Positions 1-9,515 are shown, counted from the stretch's first letter. The stretch: DNA of 49,280 bases from Clostridiales bacterium (GCA_022764045.1 JALERU010000035.1:1-49280), one strand, 5' to 3'. Translations and numbers: made by a program. Notes: a model not told the origin generated them from the letters alone.

Positions 1-1653
1 GAAGCCGTTGTGGTCCTGCTGCCAGACGTTGGAGGAGAGGATATAGTTCAGGGAGGCGATGTCCTGCCGCCAGGGCAGCTCGTTGCAGGTTTTCAGCCAC
101 TTGGCGTGCTGGGCGAACATGGAGTCCACGATGCGGATGAAGGCCTCATAGCTGTTAAAGAAGCCGTGACGGCCGGTGAGCAGGTATCCCTCCAGCCAGC
201 CCTCGCACATGTGCTCGGAGAGCATGGAGTCCATGACCCGGCCCGAGCGGCCCAGATACTCGTCTCCGTCGGCGGTATCGGCGTTCCAGACCCGGGTGGT
301 GGCCTCGAACATGGGGGTCAGGCGATTGGATTTGCTCTCGTCAGGGCCGAAGACCCGGAAGTTTTTGGCGCTCTCGTTTTCCACGATCACGTCCCGGACA
401 AAGGCGCCCAGCACCAGCATGTCCTGGGCATCCACCCCGCCGGGGGAGGGGACGTCGATGCCGTAGTTGCGGAAGTCAGGGAGCTTCAGCGCCCGCAGGA
501 GCTTGCCGCCGTTGGCGTGGGGATTGGCGCCCATGCGCCGGTCCCCCTTGGGGGCCAGAGCCTGGAGCTCGGGGATGAGCTTGCCGTCGTCGGTGAAGAG
601 CTCCTCGGGCTTGTAGCTGCGCAGCCAGTCCTCCAGCAGCTTCAGGTGGTGGGGCTGGGACATGTCGATGGGCACCTGGTGGGCCCGGAAGGAGCCCTCG
701 ATGGTGTTGCCGTCCACTTCCTTGGGGCCGGTCCAGCCCTTGGGGGAGCGCAGGACGATCATGGGCCAAGTGGGCCGGCTGTCGTCTCCGGTGGTCCGGG
801 CGTTGGCCTGAACGCGCTTGATCTCCCGCACAGCCCAGTCCAGGGCGGCGGCCATGGTCTGGTGCATCTGCTTGGGGTCGTCCCCTTCCACGAAGCGGGG
901 CTCCCAGCCGCAGCCACGGAAGAAGCTCTCCAGCTCACTGTGGGACAGGCGGGAGAAGATGGTGGGGTTGTGGATCTTGAACCCATTCAGGTGGAGAATG
1001 GGGAGCACGGCGCCGTCGCCGATGGGGTTGAGGAACTTGTTGGAGTGCCAGGCGGTGGCCAGGGGGCCGGTCTCGGCCTCGCCGTCGCCCACCACGCAGG
1101 CGGCGATCAGGTCGGGGTTATCCAGCACCGCGCCAAAGGCGTGGGCCAGGGAGTATCCCAGCTCGCCCCCTTCGTGGATGGAGCCGGGGGTCTCGGGGGC
1201 CACATGGCTGGGAATGCCGCCGGGGAAGGAGAACTGCTTGAAGAGACGCCGCATGCCCTCCAGATCCTGGCTGATGTTGGGGTAAACCTCACTATAGGTC
1301 CCTTCCAGATAGGTCTGGGCCACCATGGCGTTGCCGCCGTGGCCGGGGCCGGAGAGGTAAATCATGTCCAGGTCATACTTGTTGATAATCCGGTTCAGAT
1401 GTGTATAGATGAAGTTTTGGCCGGGGACCGTACCCCAGTGGCCGACGATCTTTTTCTTGATGTGCTCCGGCTGAAGGGGCTGCTTCAGCAGGGGGTTGTC
1501 CAAAAGGTAAAGCTGGCAGGCCGACAGATAGTTGGAGGCGCGCCAGTAGGCGTCCAGCTTTTCCAGCTGGGCGGGAGTCAAAGCGGCCTTTCGGGACATC
1601 CGGGCAGCCGTTTTGGCGATGGGCTTGGTAAGTCCTTTCGGTTTTCTCGGCAT
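1..1653 (-). CDS. xfp: Xylulose-5-phosphate/fructose-6-phosphate phosphoketolase (3' part outside window)
   Basis: A thiamine-diphosphate enzyme that splits xylulose-5-phosphate (and usually fructose-6-phosphate) with phosphate to acetyl phosphate plus an aldose phosphate, in the cytosol. The 551 codons present run off the window edge; the family is usually about 790-830 residues, so the C-terminal third is missing. Visible signatures are GPGHGGNAM near residue 100 and the cofactor motif GDGEAETGP near residue 187. The ATG at 1653 has GGAGG at 1662-1666, 8 bases upstream, and a sigma-A-like promoter lies further upstream, so the gene looks monocistronic up to this point. With acetate kinase it would give a phosphoketolase shunt. 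Family assignment is firm; substrate preference is not readable from sequence. Confidence 0.97.
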   Translation of the reverse strand, partial: MPRKPKGLTKPIAKTAARMSRKAALTPAQLEKLDAYWRASNYLSACQLYLLDNPLLKQPLQPEHIKKKIVGHWGTVPGQNFIYTHLNRIINKYDLDMIYLSGPGHGGNAMVAQTYLEGTYSEVYPNISQDLEGMRRLFKQFSFPGGIPSHVAPETPGSIHEGGELGYSLAHAFGAVLDNPDLIAACVVGDGEAETGPLATAWHSNKFLNPIGDGAVLPILHLNGFKIHNPTIFSRLSHSELESFFRGCGWEPRFVEGDDPKQMHQTMAAALDWAVREIKRVQANARTTGDDSRPTWPMIVLRSPKGWTGPKEVDGNTIEGSFRAHQVPIDMSQPHHLKLLEDWLRSYKPEELFTDDGKLIPELQALAPKGDRRMGANPHANGGKLLRALKLPDFRNYGIDVPSPGGVDAQDMLVLGAFVRDVIVENESAKNFRVFGPDESKSNRLTPMFEATTRVWNADTADGDEYLGRSGRVMDSMLSEHMCEGWLEGYLLTGRHGFFNSYEAFIRIVDSMFAQHAKWLKTCNELPWRQDIASLNYILSSNVWQQDHNGF

Positions 1654-1685
1654 AGAAAAAACCTCCTTTTTGTAATCTGTATCTT

Positions 1686-1713
1686 ATTATAAACTATTTT
1701 AGGAAATAATCAA
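1686..1713 (-). promoter_or_regulatory. Promoter of xfp
   Basis: On the minus strand the -35 box TTGATT (1713-1708) and -10 box TATAAT (1691-1686) are separated by 16 bases. The expected start site near 1680 leaves a leader of about 27 bases before the xfp ATG. Confidence 0.75.
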
Positions 1714-1780
1714 CAACCAAGCGTGTTAAAAATTAAATAAAATTATATGCAGGAGAGAATAAAGGGGAAAGAGCACGAAA

Positions 1781-1812
1781 AGTCCGCAACTGTAAGGGTA
1801 CAGTTGCGGACT
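1781..1812 (-). terminator. Rho-independent terminator after the dehydratase-like operon
   Basis: A perfect 14-bp stem (1781-1794 with 1799-1812) and a 4-base loop are followed on the minus strand by TTTT. It lies just past the stop at 1850, separating that operon from xfp. A short A-run on the plus-strand right side is not T-rich, so it works best for the minus strand. Confidence 0.8.
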
Positions 1813-1849
1813 TAAAAAGGAACGGAGGATGGTTTCCCAAAACAGAAGT

Positions 1850-3148
1850 TTAGGAAGAGTGAGCGGCGGAGGGGGAGGCTGCCGTTTCCTCGGCGGCCAT
1901 GCGTTTGGCGTTGGCCAGCATGAGCTTGATGCGGTTTTCCTGGTTGATCTTGGTGGCGCCGGGGTCGTAGTCGATGGCCACGATGTTGGAGTCGGGGAAA
2001 TCGTCCTTGAGGACCCGGATCATGCCCTTGCCCACGATGTGGTTTGGCAGGCAGCCAAAGGGCTGGGCGCAGACGATGTTGGGGGTGCCCGAGTGGATGA
2101 GCTCCAGCATCTCGGCGGTGAGGAGCCAGCCCTCGCCCATTTTGCAGCCGTCGTTGAGGTAGCCGAAAATCAGCTTGTGAAGCTCGGCGAAGGTGCCGGG
2201 GGCCCGGAAGCCCGCCTTGTTCAGGGCGGCGATCATGTCCAGTTGGCACTTTTCCACATAGCCCATGAAGAACTTGCACAGGGCGTGCTTGGCGGGGCTG
2301 CCGCCGAACATCTCCACGTCGGAGACCCGGTTGTAGATCTTGAAGATCAAAAAGTCGGTGAGGCCGGGGACCACGGGCTCGGCGCCCTCGTCCAGCAGGA
2401 ACTGCTCCAGCTTGTTGTTGCCCAGGGAGGAGAACTTGATGTAGATCTCCCCCACGACCCCCACCCGGACCTTTTCCTCCCCGGCCACGGGGATGGATTT
2501 GAAATCGGCGCAGATCTCGTCCAGAATCCGCTGCATCTTCTTCCGGGACATGCCGTCGCCCTTGTCGAAGCGATCCAGCAGCTCGCTGGTCCAGTGCTCC
2601 ACCTTGGTGGTGGTGTCGCCGGGGTTCACCTCATAGGGGCGGACCTGGTTGGCCACGTTCATGATGAGGTCGCCGTACATCATGCCGTAGATCAGCCGGC
2701 GGATGAGGCCCACCGTCCAGTGGAAGCCGGGGTTTTTCTCCAGGCCGAAGGAGAGGGAGAGGACGGGGATATAGTCCAGCCCGGCCTTTTCCAGGGCTTT
2801 GCGGAGCATGTGGATGTAGTTGGAGGCCCGGCAGCCGCCGCCGGTCTGGGTGATGAGGAGGGCCACCTTATGGGGGTCGTAGCCCCCGTTCTGGATGGCG
2901 TCGATCATCTGGCCGATGACCAGCAGGGCAGGGTAGCAGGCGTCGTTGTGGACGTATTTCAGGCCGCTGTCCACCACGGACCGGCCGTCGTTGTTGAGAA
3001 TGGCTACGTGGTAGCCGGTGCGCTCTAAGAGCTTGGCGAAGAAGCCGAAGTGGACCGGCAGCATCTGGGGGATGAGGATGGTGTATTCCTTCCGCATCTC
3101 CTGGGTAAAGAGCAGGCGGCCGGTCTCGTCGTATTCTAATTTTGCCAT
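1850..3148 (-). CDS. 2-hydroxyacyl-CoA dehydratase-related protein (partner of the double activase)
   Basis: A 432-residue protein resembling the COG3581/HgdB-like section that in many Clostridia is the C-terminal part of a protein of about 1400 residues annotated as acyl-CoA dehydratase activase-related. Conserved-looking cysteine sites include TGGGCRASNY (about residue 100) and CAQPFGCLPNH (about residue 360), plausible Fe-S or active-site positions. The ATG at 3148 comes 3 bases after the stop of the upstream gene and has a GGGAGG Shine-Dalgarno inside that gene, so the two are translated from one message. The substrate is unknown: neither subunit is a canonical HgdA/HgdB dehydratase. The low-complexity alanine/serine-rich tail (last 12 residues) has no evident role. 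Confidence 0.85.
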   Translation of the reverse strand: MAKLEYDETGRLLFTQEMRKEYTILIPQMLPVHFGFFAKLLERTGYHVAILNNDGRSVVDSGLKYVHNDACYPALLVIGQMIDAIQNGGYDPHKVALLITQTGGGCRASNYIHMLRKALEKAGLDYIPVLSLSFGLEKNPGFHWTVGLIRRLIYGMMYGDLIMNVANQVRPYEVNPGDTTTKVEHWTSELLDRFDKGDGMSRKKMQRILDEICADFKSIPVAGEEKVRVGVVGEIYIKFSSLGNNKLEQFLLDEGAEPVVPGLTDFLIFKIYNRVSDVEMFGGSPAKHALCKFFMGYVEKCQLDMIAALNKAGFRAPGTFAELHKLIFGYLNDGCKMGEGWLLTAEMLELIHSGTPNIVCAQPFGCLPNHIVGKGMIRVLKDDFPDSNIVAIDYDPGATKINQENRIKLMLANAKRMAAEETAASPSAAHSS

Positions 3149-3151
3149 GGG

Positions 3152-6112
3152 TCAGTGGCCTCCCTTCTCGATGGGTGTCTTTTGAGCGTCCCGGGCCTCC
3201 AGGGCGGCCATGAGGCTGCGGATGCGAATCTTCACGGCCCCCAGGTTGGAGATGTCGTCGATCTTCAACTGGGTGTAGAGTTCCCCGGCGTCCTCCAGGA
3301 TGGACCGGAGCTCGTCGGTGGTGATGGCGTCAACCCCGCAGCCGAAGGAGACCAGTTGGATGAAAGCCATGTCGGGCTGGGTGCAGACATACCGGGCGGC
3401 GTTGTACATCCGGGCGTGATAGGTCCACTGGTTCAGCACCCGGCGAGGCTGCTTATCCATGTGTTGGAAGACGGCGTCCTCGGTAACCAGGACGAAGCCA
3501 AAGGAGGTGATGAGGTCGTTGATGCCGTGGTTGATCTCCGGGTCCATGTGGTAGGGCCGGCCGGCCACCACCAGAATCTTGCGGCCGGTCTGGCGGGCGA
3601 AGGCGATGTATTCCTCGCCTTTGGTCCGCACCAGCTGGCGGAAGTCCTCATAGGCGGCGTAGGCCTTGCGGATGGCCCTCACGGCCTCCCGCTTGGGCAC
3701 ACCGAACTCGGTGAGCAGGAGCTGGGCCCCCTTCTTCTCAAAGTCCTTGGGCCGGTGGATGCCCACGTTGGGGTGGACGTATTTGATCTTCCCCAGGGCG
3801 GGGATGTTCACCCCCAGCAGGTCGGGGTAATAGGCCACCACGGGACAGTTATAGTGGTTGTCTGACAGACCCTCGTCGAAGTTGTAGGACATGCAGGGGT
3901 AGAAAATGGTGTCGATGCCCTCCTCCAGCAGGGCCATGATGTGGCCGTGGAGGAGCTTGGCGGGGTAGCAGACGGTATCCGAGGGGATGGTCTGCTGGCC
4001 CTTGATGTACAGGCTCCGGGTGGAGGCGGGGGAGAGGACCACCTCAAAGTTCAGGCTGGTGAAGAGGGTAAACCAGAAGGGGAGATTTTCGTACATATTC
4101 AGCCCGAAGGGGATGCCGATCTTCCCCCGGGAGCCGTCCCCCTCTCCCATGCCCTGGAGGGTGCGGAGATAGTCGTATTTGAATTTCAGCAGGTCGGGGA
4201 TATTCACCTTCTCCTGGCCCAGGGGGCGGGAGCAGCGGTTGCCGGAGATGAACTTCCGGCCCCCGTCAAACTTGTTGATGGTGAGGGAGCAGTGGTTGGT
4301 GCACAGCTTGCAGGTGGCGGGCCGGGCCTCGTGGGTGAAGGTGGCCAGGGCCTGGGAGGAGAGGAGGGTGGATTGTTCCAACCCGGCCTCCTTGGCGGCC
4401 AGAGCCGCGCCATAGGCCCCCATCATGCCGGAGATGGTGGGGCGGGTGACCTCCCGCCCAATCTCCAGCTCGAAGGAGCGCAGGACGGCGTCGTTGAGGA
4501 AGGTGCCCCCCTGGACCACGATGTGTTTGCCCAGGTCGTCGGCGCTGGCGGCCCGGATGACCTTGTAAATGGCGTTTTTCACCACGGAGATGGACAGGCC
4601 CGCGGAGATATCCTCCACCGAGGCCCCGTCCTTCTGGGCCTGCTTCACCGAGGAGTTCATAAAGACGGTACACCGGGACCCCAGGTTCACCGGGTGCTGG
4701 GCCAGCAGGCCCATTTTGGAGAAGTCGGCTATGGTGTAGCCCAGGGCTTTCGCGAAGGTTTCAATAAAGGAGCCGCAGCCCGAGGAGCAGGCCTCGTTGA
4801 GGAGGATGGAGTCCACCGCCCCCTGGCGGATTTTGAAGCACTTCATGTCCTGGCCGCCGATGTCGATGATGAAATCCACGTCGGGGGTGAAGTGCCGGGC
4901 GGCGTTCAGGTGGGCCACCGTCTCCACCAGGCCGATGTCACAGGAGAAGGCGTTTTTGATGAGGTCCTCCCCATAGCCCGTGACGGCGGCACCCCGGATG
5001 GTGACCCGGTCCCCGCACTGGGCGTAAATCTCTTGGAGTTGGGGCAGGACGATGCGGACGGGGTTTCCTTGGTTGGAGTGGTAGTAGGAGTAGAGAATAT
5101 TGCAGTCCGGGTCGATGAGCACCATTTTGGTGGTGGTGGACCCGGCGTCGATGCCTAAGTAAGCTGGCCCGGAATAGGAGGAAAGTTCCACGGTGGGAAC
5201 GGTCATGGCCTGGTGCCGGGCGGAGAAGGCCTCGTATTCCGCCTGGGAGGCGAAGAGGGGCTCCATGGTGTCCACGGGAGAGGCGACGTTGGCGGCGTGC
5301 TCCAGCAGGTCCAGTGCCTTTTCAAAGGGGAGCGCGTGGCCCGCCTCGGTGCACAGGGCGGCGCCGATGGCGGCGAAGCAGTCGCCGTCTTCGGGGAAGA
5401 TGGCGTGGTCGCTGTCCAGCTTTAGGGTCTCCACAAACCGCTGGCGCAGGCCGGCCAGGAAGTGGAGGGGTCCCCCCAGAAAGACGATGGTGCCCGTGAG
5501 CTCCCGGCCCTGGGTCAGGCCGGCCACGGTCTGGTCCACCACCGCCTGGAAGATGGAGGCGGCCACGTCTTCCTTCCGTCCGCCCTGGTTCAGGATGGGT
5601 TGGATGTCGCTCTTGGCAAAAACCCCGCACCGGGAGGCGATGGGGTAGATCTTTTCGTGTTGCAGCGACAGCTCGTCCAGTTCATCCACCGATACGTTCA
5701 GCAGGGTGGCCATCTGGTCGATGAAGGCGCCGGTGCCGCCGGCGCAGGAGCCGTTCATCCGTTCCTCCAGGGTGTTGCCGAAGAAGATGATCTTGGCGTC
5801 CTCGCCTCCCAGCTCGATGACGGCGTCGGTGTTGGGGATAAATTCCCGCACGGCGGCGGCGGTGGCGTAGACCTCCTGGACAAACTCCAGGCCCGCGGCC
5901 TTGGCCACCCCCAGGCCCGCCGAGCCGGTGATGAGAAGCTGGACCTCCTGGCCCCCCAGCAGGCCCCGCAGGCCCCGGAGGGTCTCACAGGTCCGCTCCC
6001 GGGTTTTAGAATAATGACGCTCATAGGAGCGGAAAAGCAGCTTGTTTTGTTCATCCAGCACCACGACCTTTACGGTGGTGGAGCCGATGTCGATTCCAAT
6101 ACGCAATGGCAT
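3152..6112 (-). CDS. Tandem BadF/BcrA/HgdC-type ATPase (double acyl-CoA dehydratase activase) with DUF2229-like C-terminus
   Basis: The family uses ATP to drive an electron from a [4Fe-4S] cluster to a partner dehydratase. This 986-residue protein has two complete ASKHA ATPase halves: the first begins with GIDIGSTTVK (residue 6), the second with GIDAGSTTTK (about 315). In HgdC one cysteine pair per subunit builds a cluster across a homodimer. Here each half keeps both cysteines (CAGGTGAFID and SRCGVF; CSSGCGSF and SRCTVF), so the cluster could form within one chain. A cysteine group CKLCTNHC near residue 597 precedes a DUF2229-like region to the end. The ATG at 6112 follows GAGGTGA. Fusion layout and neighbour fit an activase/dehydratase-like module; the reaction is unknown. 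Confidence 0.88.
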   Translation of the reverse strand: MPLRIGIDIGSTTVKVVVLDEQNKLLFRSYERHYSKTRERTCETLRGLRGLLGGQEVQLLITGSAGLGVAKAAGLEFVQEVYATAAAVREFIPNTDAVIELGGEDAKIIFFGNTLEERMNGSCAGGTGAFIDQMATLLNVSVDELDELSLQHEKIYPIASRCGVFAKSDIQPILNQGGRKEDVAASIFQAVVDQTVAGLTQGRELTGTIVFLGGPLHFLAGLRQRFVETLKLDSDHAIFPEDGDCFAAIGAALCTEAGHALPFEKALDLLEHAANVASPVDTMEPLFASQAEYEAFSARHQAMTVPTVELSSYSGPAYLGIDAGSTTTKMVLIDPDCNILYSYYHSNQGNPVRIVLPQLQEIYAQCGDRVTIRGAAVTGYGEDLIKNAFSCDIGLVETVAHLNAARHFTPDVDFIIDIGGQDMKCFKIRQGAVDSILLNEACSSGCGSFIETFAKALGYTIADFSKMGLLAQHPVNLGSRCTVFMNSSVKQAQKDGASVEDISAGLSISVVKNAIYKVIRAASADDLGKHIVVQGGTFLNDAVLRSFELEIGREVTRPTISGMMGAYGAALAAKEAGLEQSTLLSSQALATFTHEARPATCKLCTNHCSLTINKFDGGRKFISGNRCSRPLGQEKVNIPDLLKFKYDYLRTLQGMGEGDGSRGKIGIPFGLNMYENLPFWFTLFTSLNFEVVLSPASTRSLYIKGQQTIPSDTVCYPAKLLHGHIMALLEEGIDTIFYPCMSYNFDEGLSDNHYNCPVVAYYPDLLGVNIPALGKIKYVHPNVGIHRPKDFEKKGAQLLLTEFGVPKREAVRAIRKAYAAYEDFRQLVRTKGEEYIAFARQTGRKILVVAGRPYHMDPEINHGINDLITSFGFVLVTEDAVFQHMDKQPRRVLNQWTYHARMYNAARYVCTQPDMAFIQLVSFGCGVDAITTDELRSILEDAGELYTQLKIDDISNLGAVKIRIRSLMAALEARDAQKTPIEKGGH

Positions 6113-6128
6113 GATCTCACCTCGAAAC

Positions 6129-6152
6129 AGTCAACGAGGAGCCTCGTTAACT
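6129..6152 (-). promoter_or_regulatory. Inverted repeat in the 5' leader of the activase operon
   Basis: Arms at 6129-6139 and 6142-6152 pair over 11 positions around a 2-base centre. The one non-Watson-Crick position becomes a G-U pair in the minus-strand transcript. It lies about 40 bases downstream of the expected transcription start and 17 bases before the ATG. It has no T-run, so it is more likely an operator or an RNA control hairpin than a terminator. Function is inferred only from position. Confidence 0.45.
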
Positions 6153-6194
6153 TTTCTTATCCGTTTACTTTAGTATATTTAGTAGGTGTCCCCT

Positions 6195-6223
6195 ATTATA
6201 ACGTAGACTTTGTCGAAAAACAA
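6195..6223 (-). promoter_or_regulatory. Promoter of the activase operon
   Basis: Minus-strand -35 TTGTTT (6223-6218) and consensus -10 TATAAT (6200-6195) with an optimal 17-base spacer, about 80 bases upstream of the ATG at 6112. Confidence 0.75.
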
Positions 6224-6290
6224 CAGAAAACTTGTGCCAGAGGTGAGAGAGATTCACAGAAAGAAATTGGGAGAATCTGCCAAGGATCAT

Positions 6291-8714
6291 TCAGGCCAGG
6301 GGAGACAGAACCAACCGGCCCTCGCTGGCCTCCAGATAGAGGGTTTCGCCGGGGTTCAGGGTCTCCCGCAGCAAAAGCTCGGCGGCGGGATTTTCCACCT
6401 GGTTTCGGATCAGCCGCCGCAGGGGACGGGCGCCGTAGCGGGGGTCCAGGCCCTTTTGGGCCAGTAGGCGGATGGCCTGGTCCGAGGGGAGAAAGTCCAC
6501 CCCCGCAGCGGCCAGCCGCTGGGCGAAGCCCGACAGGAGCTTTCGGGCGATGGTATCCATTTCTGTCTGGCCCAGGGGGCGGAAACGGACGATCTCGTCC
6601 AGACGGTTGAGAAACTCCGGCCGGAACACCTGGCGCAGCTCCCGCTGGAGAGCGGCGGCCTCGGCGGCCTCAGTGGCTTCGGCGGAGGAAAAGCCCAGGG
6701 GGGTGCCGTTGGAGAGTTTGTCTCCCCCCACGTTAGAGGTCATGACGATGACGGTGTTGCGGAAGTCGGTCCGCTTGCCGTGGGAGTCCGTAAGGACCCC
6801 GTCCTCCATGATCTGAAGCAGCAGGCTCCACACCTCGGCGTGGGCCTTTTCCAGCTCGTCGAAGAGAAGGACCGAATAGGGATGCCGCCGGACAGCCTCG
6901 GTGAGCTGGCCGCCGTCCTCGTGGCCCACATAGCCCGGGGGTGAGCCAGTGAGGCGGCTCATGGTGTGCTTTTCGGCAAACTCCGTCATGTCGAACCGGA
7001 GCAGGGCCTCCTCTGATCCAAAGAGCACCTGGGCCAGGGCCTTGCACAGCTCGGTTTTCCCCACCCCCGTGGGGCCCAGGAAGAGAAAGGCCCCCACAGG
7101 GCGGTCGGGCTCTTTCAAGCCCGTGCGCCCCCGGCGGATGGCCCGGGCCACGGCTTTGACCGCCTCCTCCTGGCCGGTCACCCGGCGGCGGAGGTCGGCC
7201 TCCAGGTTCAAAAGCCGCTCCTTTTCCGACCTGGTCAGGCAGGTGAGGGGAATCCCGGTCCACTGGCTGACGGCTTTGGCCACCTCCTGGTCGGTGACCA
7301 CAACCTCCCCCTGCCGGGCCTGCCACTGCCGGCGCTGGAGCTCCAGCTCCCGGCGGAAGTCGGACTCGGCGTCCCGGTATTGGGCGGCCTTCTCATAGTC
7401 CTGGCCGGCGATGGCGTCGTCCCGCTCCCGGGCGGCGGTCTGGACCCGCCGTTCCAGGGCCTTGAGCTCCGCCGGGGGCTCCAGGGCCTGGAGGCGGGCC
7501 TGGGAGGCGGCCTCATCCAGCAGGTCGATGGCCTTGTCGGGCAGCCGCCGGTCGGGCAGATAGCGCACCGACAGGGAAATGGCGGCCTGAAGGGCCTCGG
7601 GCCGGAAGGTCAGGCCGTGGTGGTGGGCGTACCGGGGGGTGAGGGCCTGGAGAATTTCCAGGGTGGTCTCCTGGCTGGGTTCGGCCACCCGGATGGGCTG
7701 GAACCGCCGCTCTAAGGCGGCGTCCTTTTCAATGAACCGGCGGTACTCCTCGTTGGTGGTGGCGCCGATGAGCTGGATGCCCCCCCGGGCCAGGGCGGGC
7801 TTGACGATGTTGGCCGCGTCGATGGCCCCCTCGGCGCTCCCCGCCCCGATGATGGTGTGGAGCTCGTCCAGGAAAAGGATAACGTTTCCCGCCCGGGCCA
7901 CCTCGTTCAGGATGTTTTTCATCCGCTCCTCAAACTCCCCCCGGTACTTGGTGCCGGCGATCACCGAGGGGAGGTCCAGGGCCAGCAGGCGCTTTTGCCG
8001 CAGGGCGTCGGGGACCTGACCTAAGGCCATTTTCTGGGCCAGCCCCTCGGCCACGGCGGTTTTGCCCACCCCGGGTTCCCCCAGGAGGACGGGGTTGTTT
8101 TTTCCCCGGCGGATGAGAACCTGGATCACCCGGCGGATCTCCTCCTCCCGGCCGGTGACGGGGTCGTAGCCCCCTCGGCTGGCGGTCTGGACCATGTCCC
8201 GGGCGTGCTGATCCAGCAGCCGGGTGGCGGGAGAAGAGGTGGGCGGAGTGTATTCGCTCTCTCCCCGAGACCGGGGGGAGTAGGAGCCGCCGGGGCCCAG
8301 AGAACGGAGGGTTTGCCGGTAGAGGACGTTGGGGTTCAGGCCCGACTGGGTCAGCAGCTCCACCCCGCCCCCCTTTCCCTGACGGAGCAGGCCCAGCAGC
8401 AGATGGCGGCTGCCCACCTGGGGGTGCCCCAGCCGCCGGGCCTCGCCCACAGCCAGCTCCACGATGGATTCCAGCCGGGGGGTCAGGGGGCGGCGGCAAG
8501 CCAGGGGAGCACCGGTGCCCAGGGCGGCGGTAAGGCGGCTTTGCAGGCCCCGGAAAGTGAGCCCCTGGGCGGTGAGAAGCCGGGCGGCGGCGCTCCGGGA
8601 CTCCTGGAGCAGGCCCAGCAGCAGGTGCTCGCTGCCTACGTAATCATGGCCCAGGCGCTGGGACAGGGCACCGGCGGCCCCCAGGCTGCCCTGGGCGTGG
8701 GGGGTGAAGGTCAC
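6291..8714 (-). CDS. clpC: ClpC-type Hsp100 AAA+ unfoldase
   Basis: An ATP-driven unfoldase that feeds substrates to ClpP. In order: two Clp-N repeats (residues 1-140, each with a [18 protein letters not shown] segment), AAA domain 1 (Walker A GEPGVGKT about 212-219, Walker B LFLDELH), a UVR-like middle segment [15 protein letters not shown] domain 2 (Walker A GPTGVGKT, Walker [10 protein letters not shown]) and an LGF tripeptide at the expected ClpP-docking loop. At 807 residues it is normal for ClpC. The start is GTG at 8714; the nearest GGAGG is about 17 bases away, too far, but the stop of a 54-codon ORF overlaps the GTG as GTGA, which suggests translational coupling. The usual ctsR-mcsA-mcsB genes are absent here, and no CtsR operator repeat was seen. 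Confidence 0.93.
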   Translation of the reverse strand: MTFTPHAQGSLGAAGALSQRLGHDYVGSEHLLLGLLQESRSAAARLLTAQGLTFRGLQSRLTAALGTGAPLACRRPLTPRLESIVELAVGEARRLGHPQVGSRHLLLGLLRQGKGGGVELLTQSGLNPNVLYRQTLRSLGPGGSYSPRSRGESEYTPPTSSPATRLLDQHARDMVQTASRGGYDPVTGREEEIRRVIQVLIRRGKNNPVLLGEPGVGKTAVAEGLAQKMALGQVPDALRQKRLLALDLPSVIAGTKYRGEFEERMKNILNEVARAGNVILFLDELHTIIGAGSAEGAIDAANIVKPALARGGIQLIGATTNEEYRRFIEKDAALERRFQPIRVAEPSQETTLEILQALTPRYAHHHGLTFRPEALQAAISLSVRYLPDRRLPDKAIDLLDEAASQARLQALEPPAELKALERRVQTAARERDDAIAGQDYEKAAQYRDAESDFRRELELQRRQWQARQGEVVVTDQEVAKAVSQWTGIPLTCLTRSEKERLLNLEADLRRRVTGQEEAVKAVARAIRRGRTGLKEPDRPVGAFLFLGPTGVGKTELCKALAQVLFGSEEALLRFDMTEFAEKHTMSRLTGSPPGYVGHEDGGQLTEAVRRHPYSVLLFDELEKAHAEVWSLLLQIMEDGVLTDSHGKRTDFRNTVIVMTSNVGGDKLSNGTPLGFSSAEATEAAEAAALQRELRQVFRPEFLNRLDEIVRFRPLGQTEMDTIARKLLSGFAQRLAAAGVDFLPSDQAIRLLAQKGLDPRYGARPLRRLIRNQVENPAAELLLRETLNPGETLYLEASEGRLVLSPLA

Positions 8715-8875
8715 GGTTTTGATGGGGACCCCTCCTTTCCGGATGCGCTGGGAATATTTTCCTGGGATGGTGAAATGACGGGAATGTTTCGGTTTTCATG
8801 GCTGGCAGAACTGGGTGCGCCTTCCAGATCGGGCGTGAGACTGCCGGAAACGGACGGTTTCAAGATGTTTTGCAT
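8711..8875 (-). CDS. Small upstream ORF translationally coupled to clpC (54 aa)
   Basis: The ATG at 8875 is preceded by AAAGGA at a workable 8-base spacing, and the ORF ends in a TGA that overlaps the clpC GTG by the tetranucleotide GTGA. The peptide is rich in Ser, Pro and Glu (for example [15 protein letters not shown]), has no membrane segment and no family I recognise. Because clpC lacks a well-placed Shine-Dalgarno of its own, translation of this ORF probably delivers ribosomes to clpC. It could be a pure leader peptide or a small protein. A longer upstream frame exists but runs through the ferredoxin promoter and is not credible. Confidence 0.55.
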   Translation of the reverse strand: MQNILKPSVSGSLTPDLEGAPSSASHENRNIPVISPSQENIPSASGKEGSPSKP

Positions 8876-8972
8876 AGAGAAAATCCTTTCAGGGTGCATT
8901 TTGTGGGAAAAGTCTCTAAAAATCATGCCCGAAATTGATAAAAATAACCCAAAAATTTCTATGATTTTAGAA

Positions 8973-9000
8973 TTGCATTTTTCAAAAAATGTGGTACAAT
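8973..9000 (+). promoter_or_regulatory. Promoter of the ferredoxin gene
   Basis: TTGCAT (8973-8978), a 16-base spacer and TACAAT (8995-9000), inside a markedly AT-rich stretch, 38 bases before the ferredoxin ATG. GGAGGT at 9025-9030 is its ribosome binding site. Confidence 0.7.
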
Positions 9001-9038
9001 GTAGCCTGCCAAGAAAATTTAACTGGAGGTACTTAACT

Positions 9039-9227
9039 ATGTATGTGATCGATCCTGAACTGTGCACCTTCTGCAAGAAGTGCATCGAGGAATGTCCCAC
9101 CGGCGCCATTGTCGAAGGCAAGGCTGGCGATAAGGAAGTCTGCGTCGTGACCTCTGAGTGCATCGACTGCGGCGGCTGCGAGGACGCTTGCGAGACCGAG
9201 CCCAAGGCTCTGGGCTTTGCAGAGTAA
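9039..9227 (+). CDS. 2[4Fe-4S] ferredoxin (62 aa)
   Basis: A small soluble electron carrier of clostridial type. The first cluster motif CTFCKKCIEECP spans residues 9-20 (Cys 9, 12, 15, 19). The second, CIDCGGCEDAC, spans about 42-52. Between them is a short acidic/lysine loop. At 62 residues it is close to the usual 55-60, and it is acidic as expected. The start at 9039 is set by GGAGGT 8 bases upstream; longer readings through the AT-rich promoter region are not real. It has its own promoter and a strong terminator, so it is monocistronic. It could serve any ferredoxin-linked enzyme, including the activase system upstream, but nothing ties it to one partner. Confidence 0.95.
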   Translation: MYVIDPELCTFCKKCIEECPTGAIVEGKAGDKEVCVVTSECIDCGGCEDACETEPKALGFAE

Positions 9228-9254
9228 TCCAGATCCCTACAAAAGAGAAAAAAG

Positions 9255-9294
9255 CGAGCGTGCCGGAAAAAGCTCTCGGTACGCTCGTTTTTTT
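9255..9294 (+). terminator. Terminator of the ferredoxin gene
   Basis: An 11-bp stem (9255-9265 with 9277-9287, one G-U pair) is followed by seven T residues. Confidence 0.85.
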
Positions 9295-9295
9295 A

Positions 9296-9464
9296 TGAAA
9301 TCTGGAACCCGCTTCGCTGGGCTTCCAGATTTGGGGGTTGCAGTCCGAACCGCGCCAGCGGAGCTGGCACTCTCGGACTGAGAGGAATTTTTTCACCGGC
9401 GGAGCCGGCGAAAAAATGATTGGAATTTGTTCCGCTTTCCACAGAAAGCGGAAGTCTGCGACGC
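9296..9464 (+). repeat. Four-hairpin intergenic repeat, copy A
   Basis: This non-coding element shows four consecutive hairpins: about 9298-9332 (arms around CCCGCTTCGCTGGG), about 9342-9380 (outer AGTCCGA/TCGGACT, inner GCCAGC/GCTGGC), about 9390-9417 (TTTTTTCACCGGC paired with GCCGGCGAAAAAA) and 9430-9453 (TTCCGCTTTC/GAAAGCGGAA). A reverse-oriented relative lies at 12440-12607, matching at roughly nine of ten positions over the first three hairpins. Base changes in stems are matched by changes in the opposite arm. It has no ORF with a ribosome binding site. It is a dispersed structured repeat of unknown function. Confidence 0.75.
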
Positions 9465-9515
9465 GGGGAGGGGTGGTGCGTCTATTTCCGACGCTGTGGA
9501 AGCCTCAAGGCTCGT

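Noticed and set aside
10-1692. Long open frame opposite xfp
   Set aside because: It is the antisense reading of a GC-rich gene; the minus-strand frame has clear phosphoketolase motifs, whereas this one gives a low-complexity protein rich in Gly, Val, His and Leu with no domain.
8876-9205. N-terminal extension of the small ORF before clpC
   Set aside because: The extension crosses the ferredoxin gene and its promoter in antisense and has no binding site; only the last 54 codons are plausible.
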